Assembly (NCBI GenBank): GCA_937926205.1
Contig: CALEYL010000043.1
Span: 1-64,000 of the forward strand
DNA length: 64,000 nucleotides
DNA from: an uncultured Saprospiraceae bacterium
Lineage (GTDB): Bacteria > Bacteroidota > Bacteroidia > Chitinophagales > Saprospiraceae
Reading direction: 5' to 3'
The translations under genes were made by a program, and so were the position numbers. Positions 46,401-54,205 of the stretch are shown piece by piece. How positions within the stretch are numbered: position 1 is the stretch's first letter; each line of letters opens with the position of its first letter. The notes below the pieces were generated by a model. The model saw only the letters and a list, made by a program, of their open reading frames with translations. It was not told where the DNA came from and did not search any database.

Positions 46401-49318
46401 CCCAAAAATTGAACGATTTCTCAAAAATTCAATTTTGGAATTCATGGCAGTTGTTTCATTTACACAAGCCCAATCAACTGGATTTCAAAGGTTCATGCAG
46501 TTTGTACTTCAAGGAACTCTTCTTTCACATCCCCTTCCTTATCGCCGACCACCTCAATGCAGAAGGCAAGTACAAAGATGCCGACTACTGGTTCCGGAAA
46601 ATATTCGACCCGGCTGCGCCGATTGATTCATATAGCGACGTTTCCAAAGATCGGTATTGGCAGTATCTGGAGTTCAGGGGGCATACCATGCCGAAACTCA
46701 AGGAAATTCTGAACGATACCGCTGCCATTTATACCTATGAAAACGATCCCTTCAACCCGCATGCCATAGCCAGGTTGAGGCTCAGCGCCTATATGAAGTC
46801 TATCGTCATGAAGTATGTGGACAACCTGCTTGATTGGGCGGATTCGCTATTTCGGCAGTACACCTGGGAGGCAAATACAGAAGCTTTGATGCTTTACAGG
46901 CTCGCGCATGACATCCTTGGTCCGCGTCCGCAAAAATTGGGCAAATGCGAATCGGCAATTGAAACCGAAAACTGTGGTTGTTCAGATCCCGTGACGTACA
47001 GCAGTTTGATCAAATCCGAGGTGTCACCGTTTTTATATTATGTTGAAAACTTAGTCATGACACCTACGGACACCTTTGATGATGCCGTCCTGTTTGAAGA
47101 TGGCAATGGCACCGTATTGACCGATTTTGATTTATCAGGCACAGTGGGTCTTGGTTTCGAAGAACTTACCATTCAAAATAACAGCTTGGATAATAGCAGT
47201 TCTTCAGGATTCCGCGAAGCAGGAGCAGGGGCCGTAATGGCCAGAATAGGTCAAAATCCAACGACCAGCATTGGTCGCCACATGTTCCTACTTGGCAAAA
47301 AAAGTCTGGTATTCTGCATCCCGAACAACGAAAAAATGCTTGACTACTGGGATCGGGTTGAAGACCGGCTCTATAAACTGCATCATTGCCTGAATATTGA
47401 TGGTGTTAAGCAAAGCCTTGCTTTGTTCGAAGCGCCCATTGATCCGGCTTTGTTAGTGTTGGCTCGTGCGGGAGGCCTTGAACTGGCGGATGTACTGGCA
47501 GGGTTGTATTCGCCACCGCCTGCCTACCGTTTCACCTATTTATTGGAAAAAACACGTGCCTTTGCCGGAACTGTGCAGGGATTCGGCGGGGCATTGCTCG
47601 GCGCGCTGGAGAAAAAGGATGGAGAGCAACTAACTTTGTTGCGTTCAACCCAGGAACAAAACTTGTTAAAAATGACCAAAGAAGTGAAGAAAAAAGCCAT
47701 TGAAGAAGCAAGGGCTAATTTGGAGGCTTCTTTGGAGGGGATGGTGAATACAATGAATCGAATTCAGCAATATACCCTTTGGATTGAGGAAAATTTGAAT
47801 GGATGGGAACGGACGCAGCAGATTTCAAAACATACTGCCTCTGTATTATTGGGTTTTGATTCAACAATGAGAATTTTAGCTGGTTTAAGTCATCTTATTC
47901 CTCAATTAGGTGCTCCAACTGCTATGAAATATGGAGGCAAGGAATTAGGAGACTCAATGAAAACTTTTGCTGATGTGATCAAAACTTCGGCAAATTTAGC
48001 GGAATTAATATCCTCTTCCGCAGGTCTCGAAGCCTCCTTCCAAAGACGAGTCGCCGACTGGAAATTTCAGCTAAAAACTGCCCAACAAGAGCTCAAACAA
48101 GTTCAAAAACAGATCGCAGCGGCCACCATCCGGGTTTCCATCGCCGAAAAAGACCTCGAAATACACGAAAAACAAATGGAGCAAGCTGTTGAGGTACATG
48201 ATTTTTACAAGGAAAAATTCACTTCGCTAGAACTGTACAAAGTTATGTCAAAGGAACTAAGTGGCCTGCACCGAGATGCCTTCAATGTGGCCATAGGTCT
48301 TGCCAATCAGGCGAAAGCTGCTTACGAATTTGAGACAGGCGAATCCTACCCGGAAGTGTTGGGCAATTGGGATAGCAGTCGCGCCGGCTTGTTGGCTGGA
48401 GAGGGCTTATCCTTACAATTACAAGAACTCGAATCGGCCTACCTAAAGTGGAATGTCAGGCAAATGGAAATCAGACAGTCCTTTTCCATGATGATGATTG
48501 CCCCGGAAAAACTCCTTGACCTTAGAAAGAATGGCAAATGCACCTTTGTTATACCGGAATGGGCATATGATCTGCAATATCCAGGTTATTATCGCCGTCG
48601 CATCGTATCGGTACAAATCACCATACCCTGCATAGCCGGGCCTTACACCAACGTGGCGGCCACATTGACCATGTCGAAAGGCAGTCTGAAAAAGGACTCC
48701 ACTGGTTCCGGGAAGAACACTGATCCTTTTCCTTACCGGGGAAGTAACATGGTGGCCACAAGTAACGCAGTCAACGACGGAGGGCAATTTGACTTGAACT
48801 TTAGGGATGAGCGGTTTTTACCTTTTGAAGGTGCAGGAGCAGTGGATAGTAAATGGGTGTTAGAATTGCCAACAGCTTTTCGAGCATTTGATTACAATAG
48901 CATTGCGGATGTAGTTTTTCACATCAGTTACCGCGCAAAATATGATGGAGGCATGTTTAAGACCAACATAGAAGATGCCCTATTGTCCGAAATAGGCTCG
49001 TTAAATAAATTGCTCAGTTTCAAACAGGAATTTCCGTCAGAATTTTACCAGCTTTCACAGCCTCCTGTATCAACCAACAAGATTGTGATTTTCCTTACAA
49101 GGCAACATTTTCCATATTTCGCCAATGCTTTTCACATTAAAGTTGTAAGTATTAATGACAAAAGTGGGCAGTTTGCAGACATTTCTTGGGATACTAGCGA
49201 TCCGACCGTTTGCAAAATCGAAATCGTACATGATGCTCAAGCAACGAAAGATGTGCAATTATTGCTGGAGTTTGAATTGTCTAAACCTGCGGGAGTTGAG
49301 CCCGAATTTCAAAGTTAA
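40415..49318 (+). CDS. Tc toxin subunit A (TcA), pore-forming injection component
   Basis: This 2967-aa protein has TcA architecture. CDHCKSIFGPAAYFVDLM near residue 609 is the VRP1/TcA signature. VEMSGCAQVSRIL near 1508 and WEWRKNYRVWEANRKVFLYP near 1571 are the ABC-toxin N-terminal module leading into the neuraminidase-like region. YWFRKIFDPAAP near 2054 and LAHDILGPRPQKLG near 2159 are conserved TcA segments. A charged coiled-coil region lies at about 2400-2630 and a TcB-binding C-terminal domain at about 2660-2960. In Tc toxins a TcA pentamer forms the syringe-like channel that receives the TcB-TcC cocoon and injects its payload. Unusual points are an N-terminal transthyretin-like sandwich (residues 1-100; LELWDFD-like strand pattern) and a Gly/Ser linker near 722-735. 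The subunit is complete. Confidence 0.92.
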   Translation: MNSFSIRLLALDTKGQPLNHHRIELWDFDPKKDDFIAEAITDAEGRCAFRFDQRQYGDHGGKPDLYFKIFEGEALLSNTRGVTVFNLDIPNAMITLRIGAEVKVESARKADQIPFSVGDLLEVPEKLGEASTAYVNQKLDEALLNILLSKFTNASKEIKESIGQINLTYTQWIDKTFGEMVTQAILPKLKCDAAFQKYLTEENLEESLQTDKRLVRDLLHLEQPLVKNPYFYKESRILQTTDLLTAFDFSDEVVEHMLNKETDWERATPRQWAELVDNKTLTTEQVNQLKRSFALSRFTGRQPKLSKIVSEKITDLKELARLDAADWLAHIKEAGNETPGNETPESYAENLVHLAGRNFPTEFFIERKVRRALPTDELLAELNELQAPASPAPKSKKSAKAVAEKLSLENSPKLRSAANTYRHLGAEALLTDPNRAPQAKMKELLKMKNQLQRFEENNAEIDLLHTNYFKKNENGERAFDFSGIPAEQQDGVRKQMMAFQRVAGMSKDFSVREVLLTEGFDASASIVNADASELEAKLGSKLSISQYNELIQTAQNQFETNVHTTLAIRGIDTSRFVGFSVENYPDALVNQLQNIDGYSEMFGSQDYCECDHCKSIFGPAAYFVDLMRFVEKNVHLWSLNNGFPFDPVQNATEHPIALKTRRPDLWSLELSCQNTNEVLPYLQIVNEIKESYTRQVMAGIRGLSIAATDVWKELSLLPLSSGSGGSGGSGGAGGVVSAGFRQGAPSTLGATWKNGFRVAFNRPFEESQIMLDAMGLRYLDVLEGLNVSDINRTVGAYLGASFEEFQVLVTEDSHLNDLRDLRFGFPADSVNFVLSACPPSVFMRSTNLSRAEMDFLISTKGYLHTLSTAVRLVRTPVPEEVQAFTEKIEGLKNEDVLDYIHRFLRLKRLTGWTIEELDLAVQTIGNFTQGAIVEIARICEVKRMFQLSAEESIALCKKIPNTSISTRRIRNEFLNLSVEEPVPGMQDRMFDKNYIAIPNLASGSMVPDTMIDNGQLPYFLKGIGASEAEFRLIFEKVFSNSSATSLSLENVSNTYQLVRLSRLFQLSVEDFLFLLDLTGSYNIVSDRILSLQKAVERLHKAPLSLSDIRFIVTDTTSTSLDSESADLVDSWLGSFLLDERLYFTKEALKTYIPAEHHATHLDSLADDLVINGIWVSMPEPDIRFRIAKLNTVTLSDIPDYFSAGVTDAGELAKLSALRQQLVDDLNARFKVVLEHLGKQSKAKAELVKPMFDWYPAAWSVVSLLENQLMLTDGSTLPALPLPLANQFKSLDRLALLFNKMGFTTADLAWLNEEQNFNKFVSGAPTDDYLTRLSTILEFFRLYDYKHYKALAGDEDAYHALLMAPRTDWFGAHSALLSKILGCEQGQLQALKNFVPGSTLSIFPSDNLVNLEQNVRLAQRLGVWTDTVLNALKENQYDNALVYEPVLSSAFRARYGSEEDFEKAWSPIEERINELRRDVLCSFLLALDQQNNFHDTGDLYAYFLVDVEMSGCAQVSRILSANLTLQTYVHRVLMGLEITREGFGPMQEQAFLGYPRDENEQKAMRAQWEWRKNYRVWEANRKVFLYPENWIEPELRDDKSPLFRTLEDELLQQKISLDSAEGAYNAYLKGFSEVGQLIITGVYCEKLYEAGVEKDKRIYHILGRTASDPYQYYYRKLTLLKREIADAQYESNFDFEMVNSWSPWEKVELAIDAPLASPVWFRNKIYVFWMTIVELRKDSFTGGTSSFDRYNLSYTLKYSYQLNNGKWLQPQSIKNFYPGHSINGVNADEPSANTYLKQYQDSIMRYRLFPTVINDELKIDIQRGLQIDNSDEYFRIDFLLNEAFIDGTSDQYVQLPNYLTINHYLNTNTIILMPSTSPMSMSTVLGSVERDHNDDLYYVSMPSNRVANFESSNLRNHELRFVLNTGRDSQGPEYTLKTDLEQYLIRILKSREGIWSDSWNTYLEPKRNAIRIGTNLIPEMQKILALEGIDDFLSIDTQKLNDFSKIQFWNSWQLFHLHKPNQLDFKGSCSLYFKELFFHIPFLIADHLNAEGKYKDADYWFRKIFDPAAPIDSYSDVSKDRYWQYLEFRGHTMPKLKEILNDTAAIYTYENDPFNPHAIARLRLSAYMKSIVMKYVDNLLDWADSLFRQYTWEANTEALMLYRLAHDILGPRPQKLGKCESAIETENCGCSDPVTYSSLIKSEVSPFLYYVENLVMTPTDTFDDAVLFEDGNGTVLTDFDLSGTVGLGFEELTIQNNSLDNSSSSGFREAGAGAVMARIGQNPTTSIGRHMFLLGKKSLVFCIPNNEKMLDYWDRVEDRLYKLHHCLNIDGVKQSLALFEAPIDPALLVLARAGGLELADVLAGLYSPPPAYRFTYLLEKTRAFAGTVQGFGGALLGALEKKDGEQLTLLRSTQEQNLLKMTKEVKKKAIEEARANLEASLEGMVNTMNRIQQYTLWIEENLNGWERTQQISKHTASVLLGFDSTMRILAGLSHLIPQLGAPTAMKYGGKELGDSMKTFADVIKTSANLAELISSSAGLEASFQRRVADWKFQLKTAQQELKQVQKQIAAATIRVSIAEKDLEIHEKQMEQAVEVHDFYKEKFTSLELYKVMSKELSGLHRDAFNVAIGLANQAKAAYEFETGESYPEVLGNWDSSRAGLLAGEGLSLQLQELESAYLKWNVRQMEIRQSFSMMMIAPEKLLDLRKNGKCTFVIPEWAYDLQYPGYYRRRIVSVQITIPCIAGPYTNVAATLTMSKGSLKKDSTGSGKNTDPFPYRGSNMVATSNAVNDGGQFDLNFRDERFLPFEGAGAVDSKWVLELPTAFRAFDYNSIADVVFHISYRAKYDGGMFKTNIEDALLSEIGSLNKLLSFKQEFPSEFYQLSQPPVSTNKIVIFLTRQHFPYFANAFHIKVVSINDKSGQFADISWDTSDPTVCKIEIVHDAQATKDVQLLLEFELSKPAGVEPEFQS

Positions 49319-49739
49319 AAACGTAGAATGGTTGCCTTTTATGGTGAACTAAAATTTGGGATCTATACTGATGTTGAAATGCGCTTGAACTTCATCTGGC
49401 TAATTTAATGGAGAAGATGTGGCAGGGGCAGCAAGTAACCAACAAGATTGGGTGGACAGGATGTATCTTTTGACTTGTCCATTGCATCTGCAGATTTGTC
49501 GGAACTGATGATGGTCGTAAAGTATGCTTTTTAAGAGTATTAGGCTTCAATACATGGACGAATAGGCTTCCTAAAGGTCGTCTATTCGTCCATACTTAGG
49601 TTGAACTAAACGGCTACCGGTAGTGCGAGCTAAAATCCTACAAATCATTATTCTAAAACCAATTCAGCTGTTTAGATGAAGCTTCGCGTGTAGCCTAAAA
49701 ACTGAAGCTTGAAATATCTGGATGAGCTTAGTCAGGCTT
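49319..49739. other. Spacer after tcA with a possible TcA 3' remnant and inverted repeat
   Basis: No intact gene is seen. A frame at 49457-49534 reads QDVSFDLSIASADLSELMM and then VVKYAF before TAA, which resembles the last strands of a TcA C-terminus and may be the scar of a second tcA copy. The arms tggacgaatag (49555-49565) and ctattcgtcca (49582-49592) form an 11-bp stem that could terminate transcription from tcA or insulate the convergent integrase operon. Confidence 0.35.
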
Positions 49740-50015
49740 TTACAATTTGCCATGAATGGTTCCTACCCTTAATGCGGCTTTATGCAGAATCTCAACCGGA
49801 TTCTGCTTTAAAATAGTACATATCTGGATGTACCTTTCAATCGAAAGGTCAGACTCCCCATTTTCCAATCGCATCGCTGAAGAAGGGTCTATTCCCAATT
49901 CATCTGCTAATTCTTTCCGGGTCATACGGGGGTATTTAGACCGGCGAGCGATAATCAACTCTCTCAGTACTTCATTTAAGAATTCAGCAGAATATTCTTT
50001 TATTGCGCTATTCAT
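49740..50015 (-). CDS. XRE-family helix-turn-helix regulator
   Basis: This 91-aa protein has a central Cro/C1-type helix-turn-helix (MTRKELADELGIDPSSAMRL near residue 30, then ENGESDLSIERYIQI). Its start overlaps the integrase stop by 8 bp, so it is made from the integrase transcript and probably controls excision or integrase expression. Alternatively it is the antitoxin of an unseen pair; no toxin gene adjoins it. Confidence 0.8.
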   Translation of the reverse strand: MNSAIKEYSAEFLNEVLRELIIARRSKYPRMTRKELADELGIDPSSAMRLENGESDLSIERYIQICTILKQNPVEILHKAALRVGTIHGKL

Positions 50016-51189
50016 TACTAAGTAGTTTTACTCCCTCCTTGATAATAGTAGACACATTCAGTTTGGCGTAATGGTCGGTCATATCTGGTTTGGCGTGCCC
50101 CATCATTTTTTGAATGATCTCTCGTCTGATGCCTTTATTTGTAGCAATGGTGCCAAATGTGTGGCGCCCGGTGTGAAACCGGACATGTTTTTGTATGCCA
50201 ACAAACCTGGCCGTTTCTTTCATGTAGTCGTTGGTATTTTTATTGGATATCCCTCTAAATACCTTCCCTTGCCCGGGATAATCAATCAACTCTAGTGCTT
50301 CAGGCATTAAAGGGCATACAAATCGAATATCCGTTTTGTACCGGTCTTTTTCGATGTACAGCGTTCCATCGGTATGCACAAAAATGTCTGCATAGTCCAG
50401 AGCTTGAATATCACCGTATGCCAATCCTGTGTAACATGCAAATAGAAACTGCTTCAGTATGTTTTGCTTACTATCAGGAAGTAAGTCAGAACGGTACAGG
50501 GCAAAGAGTTTGTCTACCTCTGCCTGGGTTAAATTGCTCATGGCCTTTACCTCTTTCCTAATGACGACTCCTTCGAGCGGAAAGTTCTCCAATGCCTTCA
50601 TCCGAACAGCTATATCACAAACCGCTTTTAGGTACTGGATAGACTTGTAGATCGTATTTGGGACATTCCCTTTTTCAACCTTCAAAAAGTAGATGTATTC
50701 CTGTGAAAATTTCTTGGTAACCTGATCAATTTGAAGGTCTGGTGCAAATTCCTGGAGCTTCTTTAATTTGGATTGGTAGGTTCGCAAAGTCTCTTTTTTG
50801 GTGCCATTCTTCCTTTGCTCTTCTACATAAAGGACATGGAAATCAAAAAAACTTTTACGCTCTACTTTTCCAGGAAGCAATTCCATTTGAAAACTTTCCC
50901 AGGTCAACGCTTCATCTCGCATTTCATAATCAAGAAGAATTCCCTGAATCTTATTTTGCATTTGCGCCAGCAGCATATTCAATTGTCGCGCATTGGGATG
51001 CTTATCGGCGCCCTTGTCTTTTACATATTTAGGATGAATGCCTATCCATGACGCAGGCGGCACACTTTTTTTTAGAGACATTCGATAAGTCACCCGATTG
51101 AGAATAAACTGGACATAGACAGGGTATTCTCCTTGCTTGTTTACATTTGCTTTTAAGGCAATGATTTTTATGGTTGGAAATGTAAACAT
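50008..51189 (-). CDS. Tyrosine recombinase (integrase) of the element
   Basis: This 393-aa integrase has an arm-binding N-terminal domain, a SAM-like core-binding domain (about 95-195) and a catalytic domain. The catalytic boxes are HTGRHTFGT near residue 338 (His and Arg of box II), GHAKPDMTDHYAK near 361 with the nucleophilic Tyr, and a first box reading CYTGLAYGDI, where the usual first Arg is replaced by Ala. Loss of this Arg is known in some Bacteroidota integrases such as IntDOT, which has Ser there. The ATG at 51189 is preferred to the TTG at 51243. The gene lies about 110 bp from the tRNA-Arg 3' end, which is its target. Confidence 0.92.
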   Translation of the reverse strand: MFTFPTIKIIALKANVNKQGEYPVYVQFILNRVTYRMSLKKSVPPASWIGIHPKYVKDKGADKHPNARQLNMLLAQMQNKIQGILLDYEMRDEALTWESFQMELLPGKVERKSFFDFHVLYVEEQRKNGTKKETLRTYQSKLKKLQEFAPDLQIDQVTKKFSQEYIYFLKVEKGNVPNTIYKSIQYLKAVCDIAVRMKALENFPLEGVVIRKEVKAMSNLTQAEVDKLFALYRSDLLPDSKQNILKQFLFACYTGLAYGDIQALDYADIFVHTDGTLYIEKDRYKTDIRFVCPLMPEALELIDYPGQGKVFRGISNKNTNDYMKETARFVGIQKHVRFHTGRHTFGTIATNKGIRREIIQKMMGHAKPDMTDHYAKLNVSTIIKEGVKLLSNE

Positions 51190-51296
51190 TTTATCTGCAT
51201 TTTTGTATACTCCGGTTGTTTTAAAAAGCTCGAAAAGATACAAAACGCTGTAAATGTAGGATTTAAAAAGGAAAAAGGCAGCGAGAGTTAATAAAA

Positions 51297-51321
51297 AGTA
51301 GCCCCGCCAGGGATCGAACCT
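51297..51321. repeat. Right attachment-site copy within tRNA-Arg
   Basis: Shares 15 identical bases and 22 of 25 with 1377-1401. It covers the acceptor 3' strand and part of the T arm of the tRNA gene, which remains intact here. Confidence 0.82.
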
Positions 51322-51370
51322 GGATTTTAGGTTCCGGAAACCTACGCACTATCCATTGTACTACGGAGCC
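51299..51370 (-). tRNA. tRNA-Arg (anticodon CCG)
   Basis: The cloverleaf folds completely: acceptor ggctccg with cggggct (two G-U pairs), anticodon stem taggt/accta with loop ttccgga giving anticodon CCG (reads CGG), T arm ccagg-ttcgatc-cctgg, discriminator A at 51299, and no encoded CCA. A minus-strand TACATTTG box (51413-51420) lies about 43 bp upstream as a likely -7 element. This gene is the integration target of the element. Confidence 0.93.
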
Positions 51371-51436
51371 AGATTATTTAAGGTAAATTCAACGTACCTC
51401 AAAAAATGCACGCAAATGTATCAAACATTGTCAATA

Positions 51437-52135
51437 TCAGGAAAGAACTCCACGAAATATTTGCCATTCCGGTGTGTTCGGGAAATCAGAATCAATACTG
51501 ACCGGCTCATTTTTAACAGGATGCACGAAAGAAAGGTTCGCGCAGTGCAGACAAATTGAGCTGTCAGGGTTCGCTTTTGGGGCGCCGTACTTCAAATCTC
51601 CTTTGATGGAGCAGTTGATGCGCGACAGTTGCACCCGAATCTGGTGAGGGCGTCCCGTCAGGGGATTCACCTTAACCAGGTAATTTTTTCCGATTTCGGC
51701 AGCCAGTTCATAATCAAGTTCCGCTAATTTCGCCTCGCGGGCGCGGTTGCTCAGCTTGTCGTAAGCTTTTACGGTGTTATTGGTCGTGTCTTTCAGCAGA
51801 AAATGCTTCAGATGGCCGTTCAAGGGTTCGGGGCGGTGCAGCACAATCGCGTAGTAGGTTTTTTCCACTTTCCGGTCGTGAAACAACTTATTCATGCGTT
51901 CCAGCGCTTTGCTGGTGCGCGCAAAGATGACGGTGCCGCTCACAGGGCGGTCGAGACGGTGTACAACGCCAAGGTAAACATCGCCGGGTTTGCCGTAGCG
52001 TTTTTTGATGTATTCCTTGACCCAATCGCTCAGGGGCTTGTCGCCGGTTTCGTCGCCTTGAACCAGCCAGCCTGCCGGTTTGTTCACTGCGATGAGGTGG
52101 TTGTCTTCAAAAACAACCTGAATGTCGTCTTCCAT
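51437..52135 (-). CDS. RluA-family pseudouridine synthase
   Basis: This 232-aa protein has the catalytic GVVHRLDRPVSG motif (Asp of HRLD) near residue 72, KTYYAIV near 106 and GRPHQIRVQLS near 160, all standard for RluA-type enzymes that isomerise uridine in rRNA or tRNA. No S4 domain is present. The start at 52135 (ATG, MEDDIQVVFED) matches the usual family N-terminus. It is divergent from mqnD. Confidence 0.9.
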   Translation of the reverse strand: MEDDIQVVFEDNHLIAVNKPAGWLVQGDETGDKPLSDWVKEYIKKRYGKPGDVYLGVVHRLDRPVSGTVIFARTSKALERMNKLFHDRKVEKTYYAIVLHRPEPLNGHLKHFLLKDTTNNTVKAYDKLSNRAREAKLAELDYELAAEIGKNYLVKVNPLTGRPHQIRVQLSRINCSIKGDLKYGAPKANPDSSICLHCANLSFVHPVKNEPVSIDSDFPNTPEWQIFRGVLS

Positions 52136-52167
52136 GGAACGGCTTAATTTATATAATTCGCAAAGGT

Positions 52168-53001
52168 ATGAAATTATCAATTGGCTTCTCTCCCTGTCCG
52201 AATGACACCTTTATTTTTGATGCGATGGTGCACGGCAAAATCGACACCGAGGGGCTGGAGTTTGAAGTAGTGCTGGCAGACGTGGAAGCGCTGAACCAGG
52301 GGGCATTTGCAAAAAGCCTCGACATCACCAAGCTGAGCTACCACGCATTGGGTTATGCACTGAACGATTATGCGTTGCTGCATTCGGGCAGCGCTTTGGG
52401 TCGTAATTGTGGGCCTCTGCTCATTGCACGGGAGGCCATTCCGCTGCACCAGGTCGTTTCGAAAAAAATTGCCATTCCGGGAAAATACACCACTGCCAAC
52501 TTTCTGTTCAGCATCGCTTTTCCGGATGCCCTGCAAAAGGAAGAGCGTTTGTTTTCAGAAATCGAAAGCGATGTTCAGTCGGGAAGGGCAGACATTGGGC
52601 TGATCATCCACGAAAGCCGTTTCACTTTTCAGGATAAAGGCCTGGTGCAACTCATGGATCTGGGCGAATATTGGGAACAACGCACCGGATTGCCCATTCC
52701 GTTAGGCGGCATAGCGGTTCGCCGCGATTTGCCTCAGGAAATACAGCAAAAAGTGGATCGGGTGCTGCGCCGCAGCGTAGCACACGCACAACAAAACCCG
52801 GAAGCACCTTTGGAATACGTCCGTCAACATGCTCAGGAAATGAATACTGATGTGATGTATCAGCACATCGGGCTGTACGTCAATGAGTTTACGCTTGATT
52901 TGGGTGCAGAGGGGCGCGCTGCCGTTGAACGCCTTTTCAGTATGGCGCTGGAGAAAAAATTGATTCCGGCCTTTGAAGGAAGGATGTTTGTTGAGGATTA
53001 A
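52168..53001 (+). CDS. mqnD: 1,4-dihydroxy-6-naphthoate synthase
   Basis: This 277-aa enzyme begins with GFSPCPNDTFIFDAM, the family signature, and contains KLSYHALGYAL and IHESRFTFQ segments typical of MqnD. It converts cyclic dehypoxanthine futalosine to 1,4-dihydroxy-6-naphthoate in the futalosine route to menaquinone. Its presence argues against a menaquinone role for the OSBS-like gene at 16297. Confidence 0.92.
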   Translation: MKLSIGFSPCPNDTFIFDAMVHGKIDTEGLEFEVVLADVEALNQGAFAKSLDITKLSYHALGYALNDYALLHSGSALGRNCGPLLIAREAIPLHQVVSKKIAIPGKYTTANFLFSIAFPDALQKEERLFSEIESDVQSGRADIGLIIHESRFTFQDKGLVQLMDLGEYWEQRTGLPIPLGGIAVRRDLPQEIQQKVDRVLRRSVAHAQQNPEAPLEYVRQHAQEMNTDVMYQHIGLYVNEFTLDLGAEGRAAVERLFSMALEKKLIPAFEGRMFVED

Positions 53002-53009
53002 TTCTCTTC

Positions 53010-54125
53010 TTACTGTATCTCATCATAAAACACCTTCTCGGAGATATCTGCCCATCCTGAAATTTGTTTGCGAAAAGCGTTGTAAGAATCGTAGACTCTT
53101 TTGCTGAAAGGGTCGGCGGCGCAGATTTCAGCCAGCGCTTCTTCGGTGTGTTGGCGCAGGCTGTCTAAAACCGGCTTTGGGAAACGGCGGATGTCTATGC
53201 CTTCTTTTCGCATGACCTGCAGCATTTCGCTGTTTTTGAACTCCATTTCTGCCGTATACCACTGGGCCACACGGGCGCCGGCGCCTTGAAGAATCGCCTG
53301 TAAATCAGGAGGCAGGCTGTCGTATTTTTCTTTGTTGATGAAAAACTCCAGCGCCGTGCCGCATTCCTGCCATCCCGGGGTGTAATAATATTTTGCAATC
53401 TGATGAAAACCCATTTTGTAGTCGTGGAACGGCCCCAGCCATTCTGTGGCATCGATGACACCCCGTTCAAGTCCGGTGTAAATTTCCCCTCCGGCCAGCA
53501 GGATCGGGGATCCGCCGGCTTTTTCCAGCACTTTGCCGCCCAGACCGGGGATGCGCATTTTCAAGCCTTTTAAATCCTCCGGCGTATTGATTTCTTTGTT
53601 AAACCAGCCGCCCATTTGTGCACCGGTATTGCCGCCGTACATTGGCACGACATTCAGTCCGCTGTAAAGCTCCTGCCACAGTTCAAGTCCGCCGCCACTG
53701 ACAATCCAGGTACTCAATTGTTGCGTGTTCATGCCAAAAGGGACCGAAGCAAAAAATTGTGCCGCGGGCGCTTTACCCGCCCAGTAATAAGCGGCGCCAT
53801 TGCCCATTTCTGCAGAACCGTTGCGGACTGCATCGAATGCTTCGAGAGCCGGAACCAGTTCCCCGCCACCGTAAACACGAATGTTCATGCGGCCACCTGA
53901 CATTTCATTTGCCCAGGTAGCAAACAGGTTGCACGCATCTCCGATGATAGGGAAATTAGAAGGCCAGGTTGTTACCATTTTCCAATCGTAGCGCTCACCA
54001 CTAACTTTGGAAGCAGAGCGGCGTTGCTGGGCGAGGTTTTCACCCATGCAGGAGCGAAGTACCACCGGCATGGAAATGGTACCGATGGCTATACCTTTCA
54101 GGAAGTCTTTGCGGCGGATTTTCAT
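53010..54125 (-). CDS. TRAP transporter solute-binding protein, DctP family
   Basis: This 371-aa protein has a twin-arginine-type leader (RRKDFLKGIAIGTIS) with a lipobox-like Cys at about 26. The body has ATWANEMSGGRMNIRVYGGGE, MRIPGLGGKVLEKAGGSPI and GVIDATEWLGPFHDY, as in TakP-like TRAP binding proteins for 2-oxoacids. TRAP permease genes are not in the window, so it may partner with distant ones. Convergent to mqnD with an 8-bp gap. Confidence 0.88.
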   Translation of the reverse strand: MKIRRKDFLKGIAIGTISMPVVLRSCMGENLAQQRRSASKVSGERYDWKMVTTWPSNFPIIGDACNLFATWANEMSGGRMNIRVYGGGELVPALEAFDAVRNGSAEMGNGAAYYWAGKAPAAQFFASVPFGMNTQQLSTWIVSGGGLELWQELYSGLNVVPMYGGNTGAQMGGWFNKEINTPEDLKGLKMRIPGLGGKVLEKAGGSPILLAGGEIYTGLERGVIDATEWLGPFHDYKMGFHQIAKYYYTPGWQECGTALEFFINKEKYDSLPPDLQAILQGAGARVAQWYTAEMEFKNSEMLQVMRKEGIDIRRFPKPVLDSLRQHTEEALAEICAADPFSKRVYDSYNAFRKQISGWADISEKVFYDEIQ

Positions 54126-54205
54126 TTTTAAAAAATTTCCGAAAAGGTACGCTAAAAATTAAAAACAAAAAGTTTATATTTACATCAAAATTACAAACAC
54201 TTTGT

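Larger units (their letters stand above)
1377..51321. mobile_element. Integrative element of about 49.9 kb inserted at tRNA-Arg(CCG)
   Basis: The boundaries are a direct repeat: 15 identical bases at 1377-1391 and 51297-51311, extended to 22 matches in 25. The right copy is the 3' end of a tRNA-Arg gene, and a tyrosine recombinase lies just inside it, the usual arrangement for tRNA-targeting islands. Contents are a DnaB-type helicase and possible initiator at the left end, mixed defence-like and metabolic cargo, a type I restriction-modification operon and a Tc toxin locus. No relaxase, coupling protein, type IV secretion or phage structural genes were found. It is therefore either mobilised in trans or limited to excision and reintegration. 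Several remnants inside it (IS66-like, group II intron-like, NamZ-like) show a history of repeated insertion. Confidence 0.85.

Noticed and set aside
1402..51296. Conjugation or mobilisation genes
   Set aside because: Looked for relaxase, coupling protein, TraG/VirB4-like motifs and found none. The membrane/coiled-coil protein at 5186 has no ATPase motif.
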